A stretch of DNA of 59,114 nt from Mycobacterium asiaticum (lineage in GTDB: Bacteria > Actinomycetota > Actinomycetes > Mycobacteriales > Mycobacteriaceae). The translations under genes were made by a program, and so were the position numbers. Within the stretch, counting starts at the first letter, position 1, and each line of letters starts with the position of its first letter. This document shows, piece after piece, positions 17,592-25,965 of this stretch. The stretch covers positions 1 to 59,114 of the forward strand of contig NZ_LZMH01000080.1 of assembly GCF_001673635.1 (NCBI RefSeq), in the 5' to 3' direction. The notes below the pieces were generated by a model, which saw only the letters and a program-made list of their open reading frames with translations, did not search any database and was not told the DNA's origin.

Positions 17592-19409
17592 CTATATCTT
17601 GCCCTCCGGGGCAGATCCCAAACTCAGCAACCGCAGGAACCCGACCGGCTCGGCAAATCCCTTCAGCGCGACCGTTTCCCGGCGCGCCGGCACACCGGCC
17701 AGGAGCCGTTGCACCGCCGGATCGGCGGCTACGGCCTCGGACAGCACGATGTCCTCGCCCTCGCTCTGGCCCTGCAACCGCGCGGCCATGTTCACCGTCG
17801 AGCCGAAGTAGTCCAGGCGGTCGTTCAGCGTGACGACCACGCTCGGTCCCGCGTGCACACCCACCTTCAGCACCAAATCCTCGCCGCCATGTGCCGACGA
17901 CGCGATCCGGTCCTGCATGGCCAGCGCCGCGCGCACCGCTTGCGCGGGATCGTTGAACGACGCCATCACCGCGTCCCCGATCGTCTTGACCACCGCGCCG
18001 TCGTGTTCACGCACGATCATCGCCAGCAGGGTGAAGTGCTCGCGCACCAGGTTGTAGGCGGCGGCATCACCGACCCGTTCGTACAGCGCCGTCGAGCCGC
18101 GCAGGTCGGTGAACAACAGCGTCACCTGGCTGACGCCGGCGTCGTCCCCCGGGCGCAGCGTCGCCTCGGCGAACATGTCGCGAAAAGCCTGCAGCGAGAT
18201 CACTTCCGGGGCGCTCAGGGTGTCCCGCGTCCAGGTGCGGTTCTCTACCACCGCGGCCAGCTCGAAGCCGGCGTCGTTGACGAAGGTCACGGTTCCCGGC
18301 TCGCCGGTGACGGGCAGCAGCTCCACCCCCGACTCGGTGATGCACAAGCCCGGGAAGGATCCGGACTCGTAGTCGACGTCGACGACGTCACCGGGATGCA
18401 GGGTGCGCAGCCGGTAGGAACCGGGCGGCAGGTCGATGGCGACCGTGCGCTGCTCCCCCGGGCTGAGCAACACCTGAATCGCCACATGCGGTGTGGCCAG
18501 CGGGCCGGACAGGCAGAAGTTCCCCATGGGCAGCGGGCGCACCGCCGGTGCCGGGGCAAACGTCAGCTCCACGTTGCGCTCGAAGTCGCGTTCGTAGTCG
18601 ATGTTGCACGACGAACAGTGCGCGCCCCGGGGCAGGTCGGCGAGCGTGGTGACGCTGGCCTGGGCGCCACGGCAGTTGGGGCACAGCACATCCCATTTCA
18701 TATTGAGCAGACCGGCCTTGACCCCGGAGAAGCAGGCTTCAGCCGCGGCGCGCGGTGGCACGCCGAAATCCCTGGCCAGGCTCTTGGGCCGCAGCCGGGC
18801 CAGATCGGCGGCCATGCCGCGCAGGACGAGGTCGGCAAGCGGGCCACCGAGTCCGTTTCCGTACGGGTTGCGGTCGATTTCGCGCGTCATCGCGGTGGCC
18901 CGCTCACGCGCGCCGAAGGGCAGTTTCGGCTCCGGGACGACGAACGGGGTGAGGCGCTCCGCGTCCCGGTCGCCGCGTGCGAAGGCGACCGCCTCCAGGA
19001 TGCGCTTGGCCGCGTTCTCCCCTGCCTGGGTCGCCAGACGCGCACCGAACATCCGGCCCGTCAAGCTCAGCGGTTCCCATTCCAGCGCGTAGCTGACCCG
19101 GGAGCCGCCCTGACCGTCGGGTTCGAGGTCGAAGACCGGCCCGAAACGACGGAACGGGCCCTTGCTGAACACCCGGGAGTGGCTGAAGTGCCGGCCGGTG
19201 ACCCAGTTGTAGGGCTTCTCCTCCCATTCCAGCGCGAAGCCGGCGGCCTTCCCCCGGCCTGTGCGCAACACCGTGCCGTTGGGTTGCGGCGTCTCCTCGA
19301 GGGTGTACGGCGGCAGGCCGAGCGCTTCGTTGAGCCGATTGGTGTCGGCCAGCAACGGCCAGAGTTGCTCCGGCGGAAGATCGAATGTCCAGGTCCAGGT
19401 GCGGCGCAT
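17592..19409 (-). CDS. Three-domain class III adenylate/guanylate cyclase (SRPBCC-DUF5939-cyclase)
   Basis: Of 605 residues, about 1-150 look like an SRPBCC lipid-binding-type domain (FDLPPEQLWPLLADT). About 150-410 match DUF5939, including a zinc-ribbon-like CPNCRGAQ ... CSSCN. The C-terminal 190 form a class III cyclase. Metal-binding Asp residues sit in LLFTDLRGST and VKTIGDAVMASF, and the transition-state Asn/Arg in VNMAARL, so it should be active and make cAMP (or cGMP). Hydrophobic ligand sensing is my inference. The frame is open upstream to 19802 but MRRTWTWTFD at 19409 starts the first domain and clears the divergent promoter region. Confidence 0.9.
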   Translation of the reverse strand: MRRTWTWTFDLPPEQLWPLLADTNRLNEALGLPPYTLEETPQPNGTVLRTGRGKAAGFALEWEEKPYNWVTGRHFSHSRVFSKGPFRRFGPVFDLEPDGQGGSRVSYALEWEPLSLTGRMFGARLATQAGENAAKRILEAVAFARGDRDAERLTPFVVPEPKLPFGARERATAMTREIDRNPYGNGLGGPLADLVLRGMAADLARLRPKSLARDFGVPPRAAAEACFSGVKAGLLNMKWDVLCPNCRGAQASVTTLADLPRGAHCSSCNIDYERDFERNVELTFAPAPAVRPLPMGNFCLSGPLATPHVAIQVLLSPGEQRTVAIDLPPGSYRLRTLHPGDVVDVDYESGSFPGLCITESGVELLPVTGEPGTVTFVNDAGFELAAVVENRTWTRDTLSAPEVISLQAFRDMFAEATLRPGDDAGVSQVTLLFTDLRGSTALYERVGDAAAYNLVREHFTLLAMIVREHDGAVVKTIGDAVMASFNDPAQAVRAALAMQDRIASSAHGGEDLVLKVGVHAGPSVVVTLNDRLDYFGSTVNMAARLQGQSEGEDIVLSEAVAADPAVQRLLAGVPARRETVALKGFAEPVGFLRLLSLGSAPEGKI

Positions 19410-19472
19410 CGCTTGCGACTGTAACCCTCGGCGGCTGGGTAGGGACACGGCCAAATTAGAACGGATACATTT

Positions 19473-19515
19473 AAGTATATAATACTTGACTGTATACAAT
19501 ACATCGATGTAGCTT
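19473..19515 (+). promoter_or_regulatory. AT-rich promoter and operator-like palindrome before the PucR-type gene
   Basis: In otherwise GC-rich DNA, 19440-19515 is strikingly AT-rich. A perfect inverted repeat (aagtat-ata-atactt) lies at 19473-19487. A TTGACT -35 at 19486-19491 overlaps its end, followed by an 18-bp spacer and TAGCTT at 19510-19515, about 50 bp before the start at 19567. A TATAAT also occurs at 19478-19483. The arrangement fits autoregulated divergent control of the PucR-type gene and the cyclase. Sequence is seen; regulation is inferred. Confidence 0.5.
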
Positions 19516-19566
19516 ATGCAGTGGGCACGCCCCGCCTCGATTCCCCCACCCAGGCGAGAGACCTCG

Positions 19567-20853
19567 ATGACACTGCACAGCACGCCTACGACCGAATGGT
19601 TTTCCGTGGTAGACAGCAGATTGGCACCGCAAACCCGTGAGTTGATCCGGCAGGGAGCCTGGATCGCTCTGAACCCCAGCCCGGAATGGCTCGCCGAACT
19701 CGACCGGGCCACGGTGGCCGCAAACCCCGCCCTCGCCGGCGACCCCACCCTGGCCGTGGCGGTCAGCTCGTCCAACAGGGCAACCCTGGTGCACTTCGCC
19801 ACCAGTCACCTGCGTGACCCGGGTGCCCCCGTCACCGCGTATCTGGGCCCCGAACCGCTGCGCATGGCACGGGTCCTGGTGCGCCGTGGGCTCGGGGCGT
19901 CCGTGCACGACGTCTTCCGCATCGGCCAGAACGTCGCGCTACAACGGTGGATGGACATCGTCTTCGACCTCACCTCGACGCCGCACGAGTTGCACGAGTT
20001 GCTCAATCTGGTCGCCAAGTCGGCCAGTGACTTCGTGGACGCCACCCTGGCCGGCATCACCAGGCAGATGAAGTTGGAGCACACCGAGCTGGCCCAGGGG
20101 GCGCTCATCGAACGCCGGAAGATTGTGGAGTTCATCCTTGCCCGCGAGTCGATGAACCACAAGCGCGCCGAGGCCCGGCTCGGCTATTCCCTCGCCGGAT
20201 CGCATACGGCAGCGGTGATTTGGTGCGACGAGTCCGACGACGAATACCGCATGTTGGATCGAACCACCGCCGCGGTGTGCCACGCCGTTGGATCTGCGCA
20301 ACCACTCACCGTATTGGCCGCCGAGGCGACCCGGTGGGTGTGGTTCAAAGACGTCAGCGATATCGACAGCGATCAGGTTCGCCCGGTGCTCGACGAAACG
20401 CCCAAGCTACGCATAGCAATTGGGACCAGCGCTCGCGGTGTGGAAGGTTTCCGGCGCAGCCATCAACAGGCCCTCGCCGCACAGCACATGATGGTCCGGC
20501 TGCGGTCACGACAACAGGTCGCGTTCTTCGACGACGTGCAAATGGTTGCGTTGCTCACGCAAAAGCCGGACTACGCAGACGATTTCATCACCAGCACCCT
20601 GGGCGCATTTGCGTCGGCCGGCTCGGTGCTGCGGGACACCCTGCTGACCTACATCAACGAGCAATGCAACGCTGCCCGGGCCGCCCAACAGCTCTACATT
20701 CACCGCAACACGCTGCTGAGCCGCCTCGACACGGCACAACGGCTACTGCCTCGGCCATTGGACCGCACCACTGTTCGGGTGGCCGTCGCGCTGGAGGCGT
20801 TGAAATGGTCTGGTAGTCAAGAACAAGACCTCAGCAACGACACCTTGGCCTGA
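19567..20853 (+). CDS. PucR-family transcriptional regulator
   Basis: The 428-residue protein has an N-terminal all-helical sensor region (RsbT co-antagonist/RsbRD-like, about 20-170), a degenerate GGDEF-like middle, and the PucR C-terminal helix-turn-helix (QLYIHRNTLLSRLDTAQRLL). Such regulators often control catabolic or carbon-overflow genes. The ATG at 19567 has AGGCGAGAG about 8 nt upstream; the frame extends to 19516 but with a poorer start. It is divergent from the cyclase across the AT-rich palindrome and may control it or itself. No catabolic operon is adjacent, so the regulon is unknown. Confidence 0.88.
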   Translation: MTLHSTPTTEWFSVVDSRLAPQTRELIRQGAWIALNPSPEWLAELDRATVAANPALAGDPTLAVAVSSSNRATLVHFATSHLRDPGAPVTAYLGPEPLRMARVLVRRGLGASVHDVFRIGQNVALQRWMDIVFDLTSTPHELHELLNLVAKSASDFVDATLAGITRQMKLEHTELAQGALIERRKIVEFILARESMNHKRAEARLGYSLAGSHTAAVIWCDESDDEYRMLDRTTAAVCHAVGSAQPLTVLAAEATRWVWFKDVSDIDSDQVRPVLDETPKLRIAIGTSARGVEGFRRSHQQALAAQHMMVRLRSRQQVAFFDDVQMVALLTQKPDYADDFITSTLGAFASAGSVLRDTLLTYINEQCNAARAAQQLYIHRNTLLSRLDTAQRLLPRPLDRTTVRVAVALEALKWSGSQEQDLSNDTLA

Positions 20854-20909
20854 GGCGACCGTCTTGGCCGCCTCAGGTGGTGCGACCGGCGTATGCCAGG
20901 ATTCTCGGC

Positions 20910-21551
20910 ATGACTTTGCGCAGCTTGGCACGTTTCGGTGGAGTTCTGATCGTGGCGATGTGGGCGTTGCTGACCGTGCCCATCGCGAGCCCGACCGCCG
21001 CGGCCGACCCCTGTTCGGACGTGTCGATCGTGTTCGCCCGCGGCACCCATCAGGAGCCCGGACTCGGCAACGTCGGCCAGGCGTTCGTCGACGACCTCAC
21101 TTCGCAGATCGCCGGGCGTTCCGTCGAGGTCTACGCGGTGAACTACCCCGCCAACGACGACTACCGGCACAGTGCACCGAGCGGCGCCGATGACGCGAGC
21201 GCGCACATTCAAGGCACCGTGGCCAGCTGCCCCAACACCAAGATCGTGCTGGGCGGTTACTCCCAGGGCGCGACCGTGATCAATTTGGCCACCACTGAGA
21301 TGCCGGCCCCGGTCGCCAACCACGTCGCCGCGGTCGCCTACTTCGGTGAACCGTCCAGCGGGTTCTCCAGCGCGCTGTGGGGCGGACCGCTGCCGGCCAT
21401 CAGCCCGCTTTACAGCGGGAAGCTGATCAGCCAGTGCGCCCCGGACGACCCGATCTGCACCGGCGGCGGCAACATCATGGCGCACGTGGTTTACATCGAG
21501 AACGGCATGACGAACCAGGCCGCCACGTTCGCGGCAAACCGGCTCAAGTAG
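20910..21551 (+). CDS. Secreted cutinase-family serine esterase
   Basis: The ATG at 20910 opens a 213-residue protein with a signal peptide (about 1-34, ending near PTAAA). The cutinase alpha/beta-hydrolase core follows: DVSIVFARGTHQEPG, the nucleophile elbow GGYSQGATV, Asp in CAPDDPICT, and His near the end in MAHVVYIENG. Cysteines at the mature N-terminus and before the Asp are placed for the family disulfides. Mycobacterial cutinase-like proteins are usually lipases/esterases or phospholipases that act on host or environmental lipids. Its stop lies 5 bp before a long palindrome that probably ends transcription. Confidence 0.93.
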   Translation: MTLRSLARFGGVLIVAMWALLTVPIASPTAAADPCSDVSIVFARGTHQEPGLGNVGQAFVDDLTSQIAGRSVEVYAVNYPANDDYRHSAPSGADDASAHIQGTVASCPNTKIVLGGYSQGATVINLATTEMPAPVANHVAAVAYFGEPSSGFSSALWGGPLPAISPLYSGKLISQCAPDDPICTGGGNIMAHVVYIENGMTNQAATFAANRLK

Positions 21552-21556
21552 CTGAC

Positions 21557-21612
21557 GAGCAGACGCGTAAGCCCCCGACACGCTGCGCGTGCGGGGGCTT
21601 ACGCGTCTGCTC
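21557..21612. terminator. Long bidirectional hairpin; copy 1 of a shared palindrome
   Basis: Two perfectly complementary 21-nt arms (21557-21577 and 21592-21612) enclose a 14-nt centre that itself contains cacgc-tgc-gcgtg. The hairpin lies between the convergent cutinase and PPE stop codons, so it can terminate both transcripts. Its outer sequence GAGCAGACG...TAAG is shared with the palindrome at 50462-50521, which suggests a dispersed repeat family rather than two unrelated terminators. Confidence 0.85.
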
Positions 21613-21632
21613 ACCGGGCTGGGCCGCACGAC

Positions 21633-23018
21633 TCACGGGGCGAGCAAGCGTCGCTTCTGCTCGGTGAACTCGTCCTGGGTCAGGATGCCCGCGTCGCGCA
21701 GCGACGCCAGCTCGCGCAGTTCTGCGGAGATGCTGGTGATTGGCCCACCCGCCGGGACCGGCGCTGTCGCCGCCGACTCCTCGGTCGGCTCGGGCGGTTG
21801 CACATCGGTCTTGGTCACCGCGACCCGCTCCCGGGTGCGCGGGCCGGCGCCTCCGCCGCCGACGGTGCCCGCCATCGCCCGGCCGGCCAGGCCGGCGAGC
21901 GCCATCTGGCTGAACAGCGTTCCCGCGCCGCTGGCGGAGGTTTCCGCGGCGGCGGCCGCGGTGGTGGCGGTGTTGGTCATAGGCAGCGCCAACGCGGCCA
22001 GCCGGGTGGCCGGGGCCGCGGTGGTCCACCCGGGCGGTACCGACAACGTGCCGATCGTCCTGGCCTCGCCAAGGCCGGCAGAGGCGGTCGACCCCACATT
22101 GGTGATCACCGGGAACGGTGTCGGCGGCACCGCAGCCGTGCCGGGCCAGCTCTCGACCCCCGCCCAGCCGCTGACGATGTCGTCGGTGTGCAGGCCGACG
22201 AAGTACCCGTTGATGTCATAGGGCAGTGCCGCGCCGGCCAGCACCGCGTCGGTGGACAAACCGGCCGTGCCGATGCCTGGGTCGAGGAACAGGCCACTGA
22301 GGTCGCCCAGGATGTCCAGGACCTGGATCGGGTCGACCGCGTCGGCGGCCGCCGCCGGCGCGGCCAGGCTGGTCAGCGAGTTCGGCACCGCCGAGAACGC
22401 CTGGGCGGCATTGGCGATGCTGCTCTGCGCATTGCCCGCCGCGGTGCCGGCGGCCTGACTGCCCGCCGTGGACTGCGTGGCCGAACCCGCTGGGTCGGTG
22501 GTGGCGGCCGGCTCGCTGAACGGCGAGAGCGTGGTGGCTTTGGCTGCGGCGCCGGCATAGCCCTGCATGGCTGCGGTGTCCTGGGCCCACATGTCGGCGT
22601 ACTGGGTTTCGGTCAGCGCTATCAACGGGGTGTTCTGTCCGAAGAAGTTGGTGGCGACCAGCGTCATCAGCAGCAACCGGTTGGCCGCGACCACCGGGGG
22701 CGGTACGGTTTCGGCGAACGCCGTTTCGTAGGCGACGGCCGCGGCGGTGGCCTGCGCGGCCGTCTCCTCGGCCTGCAAGGCGGTGCCTTGCAGCCATGCG
22801 ACGTAGGGAGCGGCGGCCGCGACCATCGCGGCCGACGACGGGCCGATCCACGGTCCGGCGGTCAAGGTGGAGATCACCGATTGATATGCGCTGGCCGCCG
22901 AATACAGCTCGGTCGACACTTCGTCCCAGGCCGCGGCGGCGGCCAGCAGGGACCCCGAGCCGGGCCCGGTGTAGATCCGGGTCGAATTGATCTCCGGTGG
23001 CAACAGTGCAAAGTCCAT
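21633..23018 (-). CDS. PPE family protein (SVP subgroup) with C-terminal SHOCT-like tail
   Basis: The 461-residue product begins MDFALLPPEINSTRIYTGPG, a PPE domain of about 180 residues with GPWIGP (the WxG turn used with PE partners and EspG). The SVP-subgroup motif GTLSVPPGW occurs near residue 335. The last 30 residues (LRELASLRDAGILTQDEF) match a SHOCT domain, a short helical module usually found at the C-terminus of bacterial membrane or secreted proteins. PPE-SVP proteins are ESX-5 substrates. No PE gene is adjacent. About 200 bp upstream is noncoding and relatively AT-rich. Confidence 0.93.
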   Translation of the reverse strand: MDFALLPPEINSTRIYTGPGSGSLLAAAAAWDEVSTELYSAASAYQSVISTLTAGPWIGPSSAAMVAAAAPYVAWLQGTALQAEETAAQATAAAVAYETAFAETVPPPVVAANRLLLMTLVATNFFGQNTPLIALTETQYADMWAQDTAAMQGYAGAAAKATTLSPFSEPAATTDPAGSATQSTAGSQAAGTAAGNAQSSIANAAQAFSAVPNSLTSLAAPAAAADAVDPIQVLDILGDLSGLFLDPGIGTAGLSTDAVLAGAALPYDINGYFVGLHTDDIVSGWAGVESWPGTAAVPPTPFPVITNVGSTASAGLGEARTIGTLSVPPGWTTAAPATRLAALALPMTNTATTAAAAAETSASGAGTLFSQMALAGLAGRAMAGTVGGGGAGPRTRERVAVTKTDVQPPEPTEESAATAPVPAGGPITSISAELRELASLRDAGILTQDEFTEQKRRLLAP

Positions 23019-23217
23019 CGCACCCTCTCCGATCGGTCTCGCGGCTGCTAGCCGCCCTGCACGCGGTAATCGGCGCGCCGCGCCACCGCCGGCGCATGCA
23101 AGGCCCGGGCTACCAGCTAGTCGCTTGTTGTTCCCACAGCGGTCACAAATAAATCACACATTTCGTCTTTGCGGCCCGCCTCGCTGCACCGCCGCGCCGG
23201 CAGCCAGACCGTGGCAG

Positions 23218-23652
23218 TTACCGCTCGAACTCCAGGTGATGGCGGATTTCCTCGGCGGCCGCCTCGAGGTTGCGGTTCACCAGGCCCCGGCCGATCCATT
23301 CGCTGAGCCGGGCGAGGCCCAGGCCCTTGGTCGAGAACGTCAGGCTCAGGGTGAGCCGGCTGCCGTCGGCCTCGGGCTCGACGAGCGCCATGAACGAGTG
23401 CCGGGTGCCCTGCACCGACCGCCATTTGAGCAGGCTGCCGCGGGGCGGAGCGATCAGCACCCGGCCACCGAGCTGAATCGTGCCCCCGTCCATATAGACA
23501 TCCCAAAGTTCGCCGTCCGCACGGGATTTCACGAACCGGCACCGGCTGAACGTGGATACCTGCGGGATCAGCTGGTGCGGGTCGGTGACGAAGCTGCTGC
23601 TCTCGTCCAGAGGGCAGCGGACATGGCGGCTAACCGTGATGGTCTGGGTCAT
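23218..23652 (-). CDS. SRPBCC-family protein (polyketide cyclase/START-like)
   Basis: The 144-residue protein follows the SRPBCC pattern: an N-terminal beta strand (TITVSRHVRCPLDE), FVTDPHQLIPQ, mid beta strands and a long C-terminal helix (ARLSEWIGRGLVNRNLEAAA). These domains bind hydrophobic ligands or act as small cyclases/dehydratases. The ATG at 23652 starts 1 nt after the acyltransferase stop, so the two are almost certainly one transcript. That pairing suggests a lipid ligand; this is an inference. No catalytic residues can be assigned. Confidence 0.85.
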   Translation of the reverse strand: MTQTITVSRHVRCPLDESSSFVTDPHQLIPQVSTFSRCRFVKSRADGELWDVYMDGGTIQLGGRVLIAPPRGSLLKWRSVQGTRHSFMALVEPEADGSRLTLSLTFSTKGLGLARLSEWIGRGLVNRNLEAAAEEIRHHLEFER

Positions 23653-23653
23653 C

Positions 23654-24463
23654 TCACCGGACCAGCGGAACGATGGTCTTGCTGGCCAGTTTCGAAAGCC
23701 CGACCTGCATCACACTGGAGACATAGTCGTAGGCGTGATCCCAATCGGGGTCGTCGCCGTATCGCTCACGCAGGTCCACCGGATCGAGCACCTGCATGCG
23801 GATCTTGGCCGGCAGCGGGAAGTGTGGCAGGGGCACCGGCGACAGGCCCCACGGAATGCTCAACGTCATCGGCAGGCTTTTGACCCGGGCGAGTTTGTCC
23901 AACCGCAGCAGTTGTGCGGTGCGGCGGCCGTCGTTGAGCACGATCAACGTGTCGTGGCCGCCCGTGGCCACCACCGGGACGATCTTGACGTTGCACTTGT
24001 GGGCCAACCGTAGGAAACCTTTTCGGCCGGACAAGACGATCTTGTTTCGGTCGCGCCAGGGTCGCAGCGCCTCGACGTCGCCGCCGGGATAGACCAGCGC
24101 TGAGCCGCCGCTGTTGAAGACGCGTTCGGCGAACGAGTTCGCGGCCGGAACCACACCGAGCTTGCGGGTCAGTCCCCCGATCCCTGGCGCGGCGGTGATC
24201 GTGTCATGGGCGAGGGCGTAAAGCGGGCGGCCCTCGACCGTGAAGTATGTGTTGTAAGCGAGCAGGAAGATGAACGTGTCCGGGGTGGCGCCGCCACCGC
24301 TGTGGTTCCCGACGAACAGCACCGGCTCGTCGGGAACGTTCTCAAAACCGTGCACCTCCGCGCGGAACCACACGGTGGCCGCCAGCCACAGCGGGGGCAG
24401 GACGGAGCGGATGAACTCGGGATCTCGCTGGCGAAGTTCCTGCGGAAGGCGTTGCCGGGTCAC
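23654..24463 (-). CDS. Lysophospholipid/glycerol acyltransferase-like protein
   Basis: The 269-residue protein belongs to the PlsC-like acyltransferases. Motif I is NHSGGGATPD (an atypical spacing of the NHx4D box, common in diacylglycerol-acyltransferase-like members), followed by PGGD where EGTR-type motif III lies, and VVATGGHDTL. These enzymes transfer acyl groups from acyl-CoA at the membrane to lysolipids or other alcohols. The GTG at 24463 has no Shine-Dalgarno sequence but a TA-rich GATAGT lies 9 nt upstream, so the mRNA may be leaderless. It is divergent from the GT4 cluster and upstream of the SRPBCC gene. Confidence 0.86.
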   Translation of the reverse strand: MTRQRLPQELRQRDPEFIRSVLPPLWLAATVWFRAEVHGFENVPDEPVLFVGNHSGGGATPDTFIFLLAYNTYFTVEGRPLYALAHDTITAAPGIGGLTRKLGVVPAANSFAERVFNSGGSALVYPGGDVEALRPWRDRNKIVLSGRKGFLRLAHKCNVKIVPVVATGGHDTLIVLNDGRRTAQLLRLDKLARVKSLPMTLSIPWGLSPVPLPHFPLPAKIRMQVLDPVDLRERYGDDPDWDHAYDYVSSVMQVGLSKLASKTIVPLVR

Positions 24464-24606
24464 CCGATTGACACTATCCCGCGGGGCGAAGTTTTAATCA
24501 CGATCGTTGGCGGTGGCCGCACCGGGGTCTGCGCGAGCAGCGGCTATTGTTGCGACGGTGCCTTTCGGGGGTTGGGTTTGCGTCGATTAGCTGATCGAAC
24601 TATCAT

Positions 24607-24622
24607 CTGGACACATGTCCAG
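24607..24622. promoter_or_regulatory. Operator-like palindrome upstream of the GT4 cluster
   Basis: A perfect 7-bp inverted repeat with a 2-bp spacer (ctggaca-ca-tgtccag) sits in the 245-bp intergenic region between the divergent acyltransferase and glycosyltransferase genes. The surrounding DNA (gatcgaactatcatc) is AT-rich for this genome. The size and symmetry are like a TetR- or GntR-type operator, but no regulator gene is adjacent. Symmetry is seen; the function is a guess. Confidence 0.4.
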
Positions 24623-24708
24623 TTTGCTGTCGCGGCCGTTGCGGACCCGTTGACCGCAATGCACCCGGCGCGTTTCCGCGGTGGCCCGCTGGCAGCGAAG
24701 GGTTGAGT

Positions 24709-25965
24709 ATGCGAATTGCTCTGCTGTCCTACCGGAGTAAGGACCACTGCGGAGGGCAGGGTGTTTACGTGCGGCATCTCAGCCGCGGCCTGGTGGATCT
24801 CGGTCACGAGGTTGAGGTGTTCTCCGGCCAGCCGTATCCCGAGTTACTGGATCCGCGGGTGCGCTTGACCAAGGTGCCCAGCCTGGATCTGTACCGGGAA
24901 CCGGACCCGTTCCGGGTGCCCCGCCCGAGCGAGATCCGTGATTCGATCGACCTGCTGGAACTCGCGACAATGTGGACCGCGGGATTCCCCGAACCGCGCA
25001 CGTTCACGCTGCGGGTAGCGCGGCTACTGGCCGAGCGGGCGGGCGACTTCGATGTCGTGCACGACAACCAGAGCCTGGGCACCGGCCTGCTCACGCTCGC
25101 CGAGACGGGGATGCCGGTGGTCGCCACCGTGCACCACCCCATCACCCGCGACCGGCTGCTCGACCTGGCCGCCGCGCGCTGGTGGCGAAAGCCGTTGGTA
25201 CACCGCTGGTATGGGTTCTCCAACATGCAGAAGCAGGTGGCCCGCCAGATCCCGGACCTGCTGACGGTCTCGTCGTCGTCGGCCGCCGACATCGTCACCG
25301 ACTTCGGCGTCTGCGCCGAGCAACTGCACGTGGTGCCCCTGGGGGTCGACACCGAACTCTTCAAACCGGGATCGACCGCGCGGCGACCGGGCCGGGTGAT
25401 GGCGATCGCCAGCGCCGACACCCCGTTGAAGGGCGTCAGCACCCTGCTGCACGCCGTCGCGAAGTTGCGGACCAGCCGGGATCTCGAATTGCGTCTGGTC
25501 GCCAAGGTGGAGACCAACGGCCCCACGCACAAGCTGATCGCCGAACTCGGGATCTCCGACATCGTGCACATCGCCAGTGGCCTGCCCGACGCGGAGCTGG
25601 CCGCCCTGTTCGCCTCGGCCGAGGTCGCGTGCATTCCGTCGCTGTACGAAGGGTTTTCGCTGCCCGCGGTGGAAGCCATGGCCAGCGGAACACCGATCGT
25701 CGCCAGCCGGGTCGGTGCGCTACCCGAAGTCCTTGGCACCGACGGTGCGTGCGCGGAACTGGTGGCCCCCGCCGATGTCGACGCCCTGACCCAGGCCCTC
25801 GGCAAGCTGCTTGATTCGCCGGAGCGACGCCGGAGTCTGGGCGCCGCCGGGCGGGCGCGAGCCGTCAATGTGTTCAGTTGGGAAGCCGTGGCCGCGCAGA
25901 CGGTGCGCGTCTATGAGCGGGCGATCGCGCGTCGCGGCGCCATCGAGGGCGAAGCGCGATGCTGA
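24709..25965 (+). CDS. Family 4 glycosyltransferase (GT-B fold)
   Basis: The 418-residue protein has the GT4 layout. The N-terminal Rossmann half contains CGGQGVYVRHLSRGL, and the C-terminal half contains VVPLGVDTELF, IASGLPDAEL and the retaining E-x7-E motif YEGFSLPAVEAMASGTP. It should transfer a sugar from a nucleotide donor to a lipid or sugar acceptor in the cytoplasm. The ATG at 24709 was chosen over TTG 24703 because GAAGG lies 6 nt upstream of it. The gene overlaps the next by 7 bp, showing a tight operon of three genes. Confidence 0.92.
   Translation: MRIALLSYRSKDHCGGQGVYVRHLSRGLVDLGHEVEVFSGQPYPELLDPRVRLTKVPSLDLYREPDPFRVPRPSEIRDSIDLLELATMWTAGFPEPRTFTLRVARLLAERAGDFDVVHDNQSLGTGLLTLAETGMPVVATVHHPITRDRLLDLAAARWWRKPLVHRWYGFSNMQKQVARQIPDLLTVSSSSAADIVTDFGVCAEQLHVVPLGVDTELFKPGSTARRPGRVMAIASADTPLKGVSTLLHAVAKLRTSRDLELRLVAKVETNGPTHKLIAELGISDIVHIASGLPDAELAALFASAEVACIPSLYEGFSLPAVEAMASGTPIVASRVGALPEVLGTDGACAELVAPADVDALTQALGKLLDSPERRRSLGAAGRARAVNVFSWEAVAAQTVRVYERAIARRGAIEGEARC

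Noticed and set aside
17709..19424. A 571-codon open frame on the + strand opposite the cyclase gene.
   Set aside because: It is a shadow frame of high-GC coding DNA: the opposite strand encodes a clear three-domain cyclase with catalytic motifs, and the + frame is rich in Arg/Gly/His with no recognisable domain.
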